Positions 32,605 through 41,924 of a stretch of DNA of 64,000 nucleotides are shown here, in pieces. Source of the DNA: Arthrinium phaeospermum. Its lineage: Eukaryota > Ascomycota > Sordariomycetes > Amphisphaeriales > Apiosporaceae. The translations under genes were made by a program, and so were the position numbers. The notes beneath the pieces are model-generated. The model made no database searches and had not been told where the DNA came from. It saw only the letters and a list, made by a program, of their open reading frames with translations. Numbering within the stretch: the first letter of the stretch is position 1; the number at the start of each line of letters is the position of its first letter. The stretch is taken from NCBI GenBank assembly GCA_006503535.1, contig QYRS01000006.1, forward strand, positions 1,426,001-1,490,000, given 5' to 3'.

Positions 32605-35180
32605 ATGGCCAATAGACTCGGCGTTGCCGCCACCAACTCCGGTTCCCCGAACGGGGCTCCCGGGTGGATTGCGACCACCGCCGATCCGACGACTTCGTCC
32701 ACCACCACCACCACCACTACATCAACCAAGGCCAAGCGCCAACAGGTCGCGCGGCCTGTGATTGGTAAACCCCCTCCGCAATTTCCGTCCGAAGGTGACC
32801 ACCCTCCGTCGTCACGCTTGCTGATTGTCGGCCTGTGCCGTGTGTTGCTGTATAGGTGCCGCGTCCACCGGGTCAAGTGTGACAACAACAGCCCCTGCAA
32901 CAATTGCCGGAGTCGCGGCGGCCAGTGCAGCAGCAGGTCGTCCGAGGTGCGCAGCCTCCCGCACGCATATCGGTGGGTCTAAGCACTATCGGAAACCTGA
33001 ACGCCACCCACTCACCATACTCGTCTAGGGAGATTGAGCGCCTGCGCAACAGGGTGCGCGAGCTCGAGCTGGAACGGAGCTCGCCTGCGACCGAGGGGGA
33101 GGGCACCACGCCAAGGACCGCCACTACGAGCCTTGAGGGGGTCTACGTGAGCACGGCGCATTCGGCCAACAAGACGTGGTACGGCACCTCATCACTGCTA
33201 TACTTCATCAGTCGCATGGAAGACTACGTCCGCACCGCCTTGCCGCAACTGAGCAAGGAGACGCTGCTGCCCAAGCTGGAGTCGGTGGCCACCCGGTACG
33301 CGAGCCCAGACTGCGGGGTGAGCAGTGGTCCCGACGGCGAGGATGGCGCCTCTGTGCCCGGCGGTTTCCTCGCCCCGACACAGGAGGAGTACTTCATCAA
33401 TCTGTTCTGGGAGTCTTACCACACTTCGCTGCTGGTATTGGACGAGGGCGAGTTCAAGAAACACTACAAGTCCCTGTGGCAGGCCCCAGGACGCGTCCGC
33501 CGCAACTCGGCCATCGTGGACATGGTCATTGCCATCAGCATGCAGTACGGCATGTCCCTGACCGCGTCCCAGCGCATGGACGCGGGCACGCCACTCCCTC
33601 GAGCCGACGGAGACGACCCCACCGTGGCCGGGCGCCACTACTACCAGCGCTGCCAGAATCTTCTGGCCCGCGAGCTCGAATCGCCGTCCCTGGCGACGCT
33701 GCAATGCCACATCCTGTCCGTCATCTACCTGTGCTGCGCCTCGTTCCAGAACATGGCCCACGGCGCGCTGGCGCTGGCGGCGCAGACGGCGGCGATGCTG
33801 GGCCTGCACCGGGAGCCGCCCGACGACCTGCCCGCGGCCGAGCGGGAGATGCGCCGGCGGCTGTGGTGGACCCTGTACGTCGTCGACGGCAAGACGTGCA
33901 TGAAGCTCGGCCGCCCCTTCGCCCTCGACACGGCCCAGTCCCACGCCTCGGTCGGGCTGCCGGCCGACGACCACGACGCCGCCATGGCCGCCGGCTCCGC
34001 GTTCGCGCCCCTCGGCGGCGGCCGCACCTGGCTGTCCTACCACCTGCAGACCGTCCGCCTCGTGCGCGCCGCCCGCGACGTCCACACGGCCCTGTACGAG
34101 GGCGAGTGGGCCGCCGCCGCCTTTGTCGCCGAGTCGAGGCCGACGCTGTACCGGCACGGCGACGGCGGCCGCGGCCGCGGCCTCGGGCGCGTGGCCCGCT
34201 TCCTGACCGAGGCCGTCGAGCCGCTGCACGCGTGGGCCCGCGGCGTCCCGCCCGAGCTCCGGACGCCGCGGCGGGGCGGCGGCGAGGCCCTGTCGACGGA
34301 CGGCTCGCCGCTGGAGCTGGAGCGGTTCGCGCCGCTGTGGGTGACGCGGCAGCGCCTGCTGCTCGAGCTGCTGTACCACAACCTCTGCATCAACTTGTAC
34401 CGACCCCTGATCACCTTCCCCGGCCGCGGTCCTACATCAGCCACTGGAGGAGTAATAGGAGGAGAAGAAGAAGATGAAGCAAGCGACGACAACGACCATA
34501 TTGGCCGCCACGCCCGGTCAGCGGCCCGGCACGCCGCGGCGCTGACCGGCATCATGCACCAGATGGTGACGGAGAGCGACGTGCTCGACGGCTGGCACGA
34601 GGCCTTCCAGTGGCAGTGGAACGCGGCCGTCACCCTGAGCGGCTACCTGTTCGCCTACCCGGCCTCCTCCTCCTCCCCCTCCCGCGCGGCCCCGGCGGCG
34701 CGCGAGGCCATGGACAAGGCCGTCGCCGTCTTCGACGTGTATGGGCGGGGCTTCGCCGTGGCCAACAGCGCGGCCGCGGTGGCGCGGGACCTGCTGGCCC
34801 GGGTGGACATGTTATCGTCGGCCGGGCTGGGACTGGACGGGAGGACGGGCCAGGACGATACTTGCTCTAGCCAGGAGGAAAAGGACAATCATCTCCATAT
34901 CAACTCGGCGGCCAACGGCACAGGAGACTGGTACAGTGTCGCTGCCGCGATGCCACTCGTCGACTCCGGGGTCACCTCGACGGCCGTCGTCGACGAGGGG
35001 GCCAGTTTCGACATGTCGCACATGGCGGCCTTGGATCACGGCGGGCCCTCGTCTGCGATGGACTTTGAGATTGGGGCCTTCAACAACAACAACTACGCAC
35101 TCCTCTGGCCGCCGTTGGGCGGCGATGCAAACGAGCTCTGGTACCAAAGTCTCCACCCAGCTCCTGAGTGGCAAAACTAG
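32605..35180 (+). CDS. Zn2Cys6 transcription factor, 1-base frameshift inside the zinc finger exon
   Basis: Exons 32605-32764, 32856-32972 and 33029-35180. The finger [27 protein letters not shown] fits C-x2-C-x6-C-x5-C-x2-C-x6-C and is split by the first intron. Exon 1 starts MANRLGVAAT and reads KAKRQQVAR, but must shift by one base at the GCGGCC near 32751-32756 to reach ACDWC; one more G would restore the usual VARACDWC. After the finger comes a basic/coiled linker REIERLRNRVRELELE, then a Fungal_trans domain (PF04082) with FWESYHTSLLVLDEGEF and RRLWWTLYVVDGKTC. Such factors bind CGG-type sites and often control the adjacent cluster. As sequenced, no full-length factor could be made; error and true mutation are both possible. 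Exon 3 is GC-rich. Confidence 0.85.
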
Positions 35181-36660
35181 GACCCCTACTCAATCTTAGG
35201 GAAATCGCCTCACGGGGTTGGTGGAAGGTGTCAGACAGAGGGGGCGGGTGTCATTCATTAATACCTTGTCTAACCCGGCCGGTGTGGAGACAAGAAGTCT
35301 TCGCAGAGGTAGCAAGAGGACATGGAGTATATTCTAACATTTCCATCCCACGTACGGGAACGGGAAAAGACATAGTGTAGTGACAAGACGCACAAGTGTC
35401 GCGATCATCAATATACGAAAGTCCATTTAGCTATGCTTATACCAGAAACCCCGATCTCCGTATGCCTGTCCCCCGAGAACCCAAACCTCGTACCCCGAAA
35501 GCCTAAATTGCCGTACCCTGTACCCCGAACTCCGAGCCCCTGAACCCCTTTTGGGTTGAATCAATTCATCCCAGTAGAGCTTGTAACCTTGAAAGTACGT
35601 ACAATTGTTGTACGCCCCTTGTTAGTCGTTTGTTTCTGCCAAGGGAGTTTGGCATTTTTCAGAGAAGAGAAATAGAACAATAAAAAGAAATAGTGGAATT
35701 CCCAGGCAAGCCAGCCAGCTCCCGCCCTATCCCCGATCGGTTGTGAGAACATAGGTAACATCGATTCGGACTTTACACGAAGGATGAACATACCTTGCTT
35801 AGATGTTGGTCGAGAGCAAAATTACATAAAACACATGCATCAGAGGTTCTGTGCAGGTTCTGAGAGAAGCGAAATAATATGTCTATAGGAGGGCAGATTG
35901 TGCGGTCCATCTGGTGGTGGTGGCCGGAGTTGCGGAGTTGGCTTGGCAAGTAGGGGTCTTGTCTTGGCTGAGTCACTCGCAACCTAGCCCTAGCGTCTTA
36001 CTTAGCTGCGACTCCGACAGACCACGACAGGCCCGTCCAGTAGGAATGGACACGGCGGAATCACATGCCTTAGGCTGAGTCTGGCCGTGGCACAACAGCC
36101 ATCTCATCGCCCTGCTCGTCGTCTGCGTTCTCTGCTTCGGGGGGCCCATCGCCAGCCAATAATGCTGGCCCCCTGCTCAGCACGACCAAGTTCCTGCGTG
36201 GCCGGCAGCTCGTCCTGCTCTTTATGAGTATCTTATTCTGCCGAGGAGCCTTGGTATGAGTCGAATAAAAAAACGAAGATGACGTCGATCTCGATCTTGA
36301 CCGGGACCTCGAGGAGCGGCTCGGAGAGCTGGCTTGTGGGTCCTGCAAACTCCGGAACTCCTTTGGGAGGGGGGGGGGGGGGGGGGGGGGGGGTGCCGCC
36401 TGCAGATCCCAACTCCTTCCAGCCAATGACGGCCTCCACAGGCTCATACCAGCCGATATGCGCTGAGCTCCAGCGGGATACTCCCATGCGTCCATAAAAG
36501 CCCCTGTTCAAGCTCGTCTCTTTCAGTATGCCATCTCTGTTTGCAAAGGGCTTGGTCCAAGTCAGAGAGAGAGAGAGACAACGAGTCCGCAATTTCTCTT
36601 CATCGTCATTCTTTATCGTCATTCATCACGCCCCAACGCAAGATTTCATAAGTAGACACC
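35181..36660. other. Intergenic with G homopolymer and degenerate repeat
   Basis: No gene seen. 35440-35550 has a degenerate repetition of CGTACCCCGAA / CCCGAACTCCG-like units. 36369-36393 is an uninterrupted run of 25 G on the plus strand. AG-rich DNA (36566-36580) and CT-rich DNA before 36661 look like leader sequence of the dehydrogenase gene. Confidence 0.6.
36369..36393. repeat. 25-base G homopolymer
   Basis: Preceded by GGGA and followed by TGCC, about 270 bp upstream of the alcohol dehydrogenase ATG. Its true length may differ from the assembly, as such runs are hard to sequence. It could form a G-quadruplex-like structure. Confidence 0.85.
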
Positions 36661-37954
36661 ATGTCACTTCCGAAGACATACAGGCAAGCCGTCTTCAAGA
36701 CCAAGGGTGCCCCCCTGACCATCGAGGAGGTACCCTTGCACCTCCCCAAGAAGGGGGAAGTGCTGGTCAAGGTCGAGGCGTGCGGCGTCTGCCACTCCGA
36801 CGTGTACCCCCAGAACAACGTCATGGGGGGCGGGTTGTAAGTCGTCTTGTCCGAATTGCCGGATTCCGTCCCTGTCTCGTTGCCCAGCCTTGCCCGAGAT
36901 ACGCGTGCTGATATCGGGGGTCATCTTCCACAATTAGTCCCATGGTCCCCGGCCACGAGATGATCGGAAACGTCGCCGCGGTGGGCGAGGGGGTGACGAG
37001 CTGGGCGGTCGGCGACCGCATCGGCGCGGGCTGGCACGGAGGCCACGACGGCGTCTGCAGGGCGTGCGCCACGGGCTGGTACCAGATGTGCGAGAACCAG
37101 GCCATCAATGGGTCGACTATACCGGGTGGATGTAAGTGCTACCACTAACACTGCTGCTGCTGTTGCCGCCGACGCGACTATGGCACCCAGCAGTGTCTCT
37201 ACTTACATTTGTGGCACTGACTTTGTATGAACCAGACGCCGAGTACACCATCCTGCGCAGCGAAGCAGGCGCCCGCATCCCCTCCCACGTCGACGGAGCC
37301 AAGTTCGCCCCGATGCTCTGCGCGGGCCTGACCGTCTTCAACTCGCTCCGACACATGGGCGTGGCCGCGGGCGAGACGGTGGCGGTGCAAGGCCTGGGCG
37401 GGCTGGGCCACCTCGCGATCCAGTACGCCGCCAAGATGGGGTACCGGGTCGTGGCCATCTCGCGGGACGGGAGCAAGGAGGCCTTTGCGCGGCGGCTGGG
37501 GGCGCACGCGTACATCGACTGCTCGCGGGGCGGCGACGACGGCGACCCGGGGGCGCAGCTGCGGAACCTGGGCGGCGCCAAGCTGGTCGTCGCCACGGCG
37601 CCCACGGCCGCGACCATGGCGCCGCTGCTCCGGGGCCTCGGCGTCCTCGGCAAGCTGCTCCTCCTGAGCGTGCCCGGCGACGTGCCCTTCAGCACCGACG
37701 CCATGCTGCACCACGGGCTCTCGGTCCAGGTCTGGCCCTGTGGGCACGCCACCGACGCCGAGGACACGATTGCGTTTACCGACTTGCACAAGATCGACTG
37801 CATGATCGAGACGTTCCCGTTGGATAAGGCGAACGAGGCTTTCAGTAAGTGGAGTCCGAAAGACCCGAGCTTGGGGTACGAGAGTGCTAATCATTTCTTT
37901 ACAGACGCGATGCTCAAGGGGGATGTGCGATTTAGGGCGGTTATCGTCATGTAG
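36661..37954 (+). CDS. Zinc-dependent alcohol dehydrogenase
   Basis: Exons 36661-36836, 36938-37131, 37236-37844 and 37905-37954 give 342 residues. The last intron (60 nt, GTAAGT, GCTAATC branch, CAG) is in frame and stopless, so the unspliced frame also reads through; removal gives the usual NEAFNAMLKGDVRFRAVIV end. Catalytic zinc ligands: Cys of CGVCHSD, His of PGHEMIG. The structural zinc loop HDGVCRACATGWYQMC has three Cys and an Asp in place of the first, as in related fungal enzymes. The NAD(P) site is GLGGLGHLAIQYA. A cytosolic medium-chain dehydrogenase that interconverts alcohols and aldehydes or ketones. It lies at the edge of the candidate terpenoid locus and could act there or in general metabolism. 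Confidence 0.93.
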
Positions 37955-38391
37955 TTGGGGAAAGATGGAAAACGTTGGTTGAAATGGAACGGTCTAATGT
38001 TAACAACATCTATCGCTTATATTTCTACGCTTACAAATCTCTTTGTATGTTTAACAATATCTAAAGCCTGGTTGCAATACTTCTCGGACGTAGCCTCTGA
38101 CCCAGTCCGATATCGCATGGCGGAAGAACGTTATGACAGTCACTCAGCTCTTAAATCTATGCAGGTACTTATCTTAGCTTCTGGAATGATGTCTTACTTC
38201 CCCGCAGTTTGGGCAGAAACAATGCCATTCAGCCGCATACACCCCATGGCACCGCTGCTTACCCCCACTGCTACCATGAATCAAGTGAAATGACACTCAG
38301 AGGAAAACATTTCCCTTATATCCCTAGACCAGACGCCTATAGCAGAAGGTCTTCACTGTCTTCACAATCAAGCTTGATTGGAACAGTAGTC
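37955..38391. other. Intergenic between dehydrogenase and HET gene
   Basis: 437 bp with no independent gene. An in-frame ATG at 38290 could extend the HET protein by 34 residues. Confidence 0.5.
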
Positions 38392-40527
38392 ATGGATGCA
38401 CTCTGTTCGCGTTGCGCCAAGATTGACTGGCCAGACCTCATCCGCCAAGCAAACTCCGAAGACCCCTTCCGCTCCAGGCCGCTACAATGGATTGGGAGTC
38501 GGTATGAAAGGGATGATGAAGAACCACAGAATTGCCTCGCCGCCTTCCCAGTCGACACGTTGAAGTCTGGTTGCGCATTATGCAGTCTGTTGAACACGCT
38601 GGTTGATGAGCAGCACCGACGTGGACATCGGGTTGAACGTATTGAGTTTACGACTCATAACGACAGATTGATTGGGGGCGCAGAGACTTTAACACCCCAT
38701 TTCTACGGAACCCAGTACTTTCCAGGGAATAAGCCATTCAACGGGCCGTGGGAGCCTTTCTGTGTCTTAGGTCTAGCCTGTCGAGACCCTTGCAACGTGA
38801 GCGCCGGGATACGTGCATTCCGAAAGGTCGATACCCGAAAGGCCGACCTGGCTCTTATACGAAACTGGATGACCGACTGTCGTGAACGGCATGGAGATGC
38901 CTGTAATGCTGCAATGCCCGGGCTGATTACATCCCTACGCGTCATTGATGTCCACACGGGGCTCATCGAGACGGCCAAGCTTGGATGCAAGTACGTCGCT
39001 CTGAGCTATGTTTGGGGCAAATCTACCTCGGTCGAAAAGGGGTCCGCTAGTGGCCAGGGCAGGGGACTACTGGAAACAGCACCACCAACTATCCAAGACG
39101 CGGCCTGGTTGACACGAGAGCTGGGTTACCAATATCTATGGATAGATCGGTACTGCATCCCCCAGGATGATCCTCAAGCAAAACACGACCAGATCCAGAG
39201 AATGGATCTGGTGTATAAGCAAGCCCAGCTGACCATAATCGCCGCGGCTGGCGAGGGGCCCGAGTTCGGACTCCCAGGGATAGGTGGCAGACCGCGCCAG
39301 GTCCAAGCTTGTGCAAAACTCGATAACGACCAGTACCTGGTGGAGGGTGACTTGATTTGTGAATCTATCCGGGATTCGCGGTGGATAAGAAGGGGTTGGA
39401 CTTACCAAGAGTCGATATGTTCCCAAAAGTGCATCGTGTTCACGAACAAGGAGATGATGTTCCAATGCAAAACCGTGTTCTGCCGGGAGACGGTGTATAA
39501 TTCGGAACAAATGGACGTTTTTACCGTCGCCGGCGATAACAACCCTCCCGAAATGTGGGATCACATCATCGAATACTCTGGGAGAAAATTGACGTATACG
39601 AGCGATTCTCTGAATGGCATTCTTGGGGTATTTCGCCTGTACAGAATGAGCCAAACTCCCGTTTATCACTATTGGGGGATTCCCTTCTCAGCCTCCAATG
39701 GCCACAGCTCCACCGAAGAGCAATTCCTCGCCAGCCTGTGCTGGCTATCCTCACCCGACACGTCCATACACGGTTACGCCGAACAGTGTCGCCGCGCAGA
39801 GTTTCCGAGCTGGTCTTGGACTGGGTGGAAACACGCGGCGGCGCCATATTTCGCAGAGGGCAGAGAGCCTTTGAAGATAAGGGGCGCCGTTTCGGTGCCA
39901 TGCAGCAATGGTTCTTCGGTCTTGCAGTTTGAAGAATTCTTCGAACAACGCATAAGAACGGACTCTTTGGTCAATATTACGAAATTTCTGATCGTCGAGT
40001 GTTGGACTATGGAACTTGGTGTGAAGATCCCTCGTCGAAGTGCCCGGGATACAACAAGTCGTCGTAGGCGTACTAAACTCTTGGCGTGGCCTGTAGATAA
40101 GTATGGACAAAAAGAAAGCAGAATAGTTGTTAACACCCTGGACGTTGAGGATCTAGATGCCGACATGGATTTCAATACGGATTCAAACGAGATTCGAGAA
40201 CCCCGCTGGCTCGCGCTTGTTTTTGAGAACATCGAGGCCTTCAGGGCGGCGGGCGAGCTGCATGAAGGAATGGCAATTGTGGTACGAAGTCACGGAGACT
40301 ACTATGACCGCTTTGGCAACATCAAACTCGAGAATCTCAGACTTCGATGGATCTCCAGACCTACACAAGAGCAAATCAGGGAGAATAGCTCGCCGCTTGA
40401 TCCAAGCGACTCGCCCTCTTATCCTGATAGTGCTTCAGAGCCGGAAACCGAGGAGGACGATCTTGAATTAACCTTGGAGGACTGGCTTCCGAGTGAATTC
40501 GTATGGCGAAAGATCAAATTAGGGTAG
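38392..40527 (+). CDS. HET-domain (heterokaryon incompatibility-type) protein
   Basis: A single exon of 711 residues from the ATG at 38392 (MDALCSRCAKIDW, the Cys-rich start usual in this group); ATG 38290 is an alternative. The HET domain (PF06985) is complete: YVALSYVWGKS near residue 204, YLWIDRYCIPQDD, MDLVYKQAQLTIIAAAG and RGWTYQE. The C-terminal half is variable, ending in an acidic tail (EPETEEDDLELTLEDW). HET domains trigger cell death on non-self fusion when paired with allelic or NLR partners; most genomic copies have no known partner. The HET domain is TIR-related and its activity probably depends on conserved acidic and aromatic residues. No NLR gene is adjacent here, so this is an orphan HET protein as far as the window shows. 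Confidence 0.92.
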   Translation: MDALCSRCAKIDWPDLIRQANSEDPFRSRPLQWIGSRYERDDEEPQNCLAAFPVDTLKSGCALCSLLNTLVDEQHRRGHRVERIEFTTHNDRLIGGAETLTPHFYGTQYFPGNKPFNGPWEPFCVLGLACRDPCNVSAGIRAFRKVDTRKADLALIRNWMTDCRERHGDACNAAMPGLITSLRVIDVHTGLIETAKLGCKYVALSYVWGKSTSVEKGSASGQGRGLLETAPPTIQDAAWLTRELGYQYLWIDRYCIPQDDPQAKHDQIQRMDLVYKQAQLTIIAAAGEGPEFGLPGIGGRPRQVQACAKLDNDQYLVEGDLICESIRDSRWIRRGWTYQESICSQKCIVFTNKEMMFQCKTVFCRETVYNSEQMDVFTVAGDNNPPEMWDHIIEYSGRKLTYTSDSLNGILGVFRLYRMSQTPVYHYWGIPFSASNGHSSTEEQFLASLCWLSSPDTSIHGYAEQCRRAEFPSWSWTGWKHAAAPYFAEGREPLKIRGAVSVPCSNGSSVLQFEEFFEQRIRTDSLVNITKFLIVECWTMELGVKIPRRSARDTTSRRRRTKLLAWPVDKYGQKESRIVVNTLDVEDLDADMDFNTDSNEIREPRWLALVFENIEAFRAAGELHEGMAIVVRSHGDYYDRFGNIKLENLRLRWISRPTQEQIRENSSPLDPSDSPSYPDSASEPETEEDDLELTLEDWLPSEFVWRKIKLG

Positions 40528-41400
40528 CATTTGTGGGTTTTGACTCGTGAGGATAGTCATTCCTTTGGGTGTCCTAGGTGGATGAGCGCGTAGATCGCTA
40601 CACCTTTATGTTTCTTTTGGTTTCTTCTTTTCATACAGAGCCTTGCCGGCAAATAATAGACTCATAAAGAGCAACTTACCTTCAGAATCCCCATGGCTCA
40701 GGGTAGCCTTACACGTCAAATGTCAACATCCCTAGGGTAGCCGGTTAAGTCAACCAATTAGGTAAAGCTTCATGCGTGATGCCTTTCGGTTAACTCCTGC
40801 TGTGTGCTAAGATACATCAATATTATTATCCTGATGCGACGTTCTTCCCATTCGAACCTTTTGATTTGTCCGACCCGGCAGGCTTGTGTTATATTGCTTC
40901 CTACTCGAGCTTTGCTGACTGATCAAATCGAAGAAGGCAATCGAAGTTCTAGGCTAATCTGATGTGAGACCCCTTCTCACCGAATGGGACACAACATTCG
41001 CCGGGGCTTGGGGGCCGCTGAAAACGGACGGGCTTTGGGCATCATGCGGGATTGCCTTGTCGATTATGTCAGACCTCGAGGGTTGGATTCTGATCACGGT
41101 GCGCTCACAGCCTCGCTATCGCCGGCGAGGCTAGTAGTGACTAGAGATGAAGGATTCGCTCAGCGAATCACGCGGTATTCAAACCCTGGAATAACGGTTC
41201 TGAAATGGAGATATATCAGGTTAGTTGGACATGTATGTAGTCGTATATAATGGACATGAATCCCGTCGAAGGCAACAAGATTCAACAATCAAAATCAATA
41301 TCCAACCCTTTTCCATTCCTGCATCGGTCTCTCATCGCTTCTACACAGTAACATTGTACCCCTTCTTCCACCTACCTTTGATTCGTTGCCCGATATCCAA
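40528..41400. other. Intergenic, no gene seen
   Basis: 870 bp with scattered short frames. The last 150 bp, pyrimidine-rich, are the likely leader of the small secreted-protein gene. Confidence 0.5.
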
Positions 41401-41776
41401 ATGCTTTCCTTTAATAAAGCCGTCATCCTTGCGGGTGCTCTGCCCATGGCAGTCTATGCCCTCAGTCTCAACATCACCGCCATCACCACCAACGGAATCG
41501 GCTCCTCCATCTTCGAATGCTGGTCTCTAAATGCACCTCTCGAAACCACCTCGCAGCCGGGCCTAGTCGGCGCGGCCAGCTCCTTCCTCGGCGACCTCTC
41601 CAACATGACCTACACGGTGACCCCCGCCGGCTTCGACAGCGGAGATCATAACGCCCCATATAACCAGTGAGCTGCCTGCTCTCTTCCCCTATCCCCTCGA
41701 CGAAATCCTTGGGATTAATATAGATCTTTCTTTAGATGGGTCATCCCCGTTACGGGATTCGCCATTATCACTCTCC

Positions 41777-41781
41777 CTAAC
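41777..41781. other. Target-site duplication, left copy
   Basis: CTAAC here against TTGAC at 46751-46755. An ancestral CTGAC explains both by one RIP-type transition each (G to A left, C to T right). Confidence 0.7.
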
Positions 41782-41924
41782 TATTAAAATAAAAGTTATA
41801 TCGCTTAAATTATTAATTATTATTATAACTATTAAAAAAAGCGAGAGCTATTTTATTTATATTTTTCGTAATTATAATTATATATATTATATAATTATAC
41901 GGGCTTTATATAAAATATTTAATA
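41782..41924. repeat. Left LTR (143 bp)
   Basis: Starts TATTAAAATAAAA and ends TTTAATA; consistent with TG...CA ends after G-to-A and C-to-T changes. Pairs over its whole length with 46608-46750, differing almost only by transitions. More mutated than its partner. Confidence 0.88.

Noticed and set aside
32642..32731. Alternative intron that would repair the Zn2Cys6 frame
   Set aside because: The donor (G|GTTCCC) is poor, there is no good branch site, and it removes the basic KAKRQQVAR lead-in that is typical just before the finger; a missing base is simpler.
33198..34379. Long minus-strand frame, and long plus-strand frames in other phases, over the regulator
   Set aside because: Shadows of the GC-rich third exon of the Zn2Cys6 factor; repetitive Arg/Pro/Gly composition and no motifs.
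36070..36622. Minus-strand frames with a poly-proline tract
   Set aside because: The prolines come from the 25-base G run; no start context, motif or splice support.
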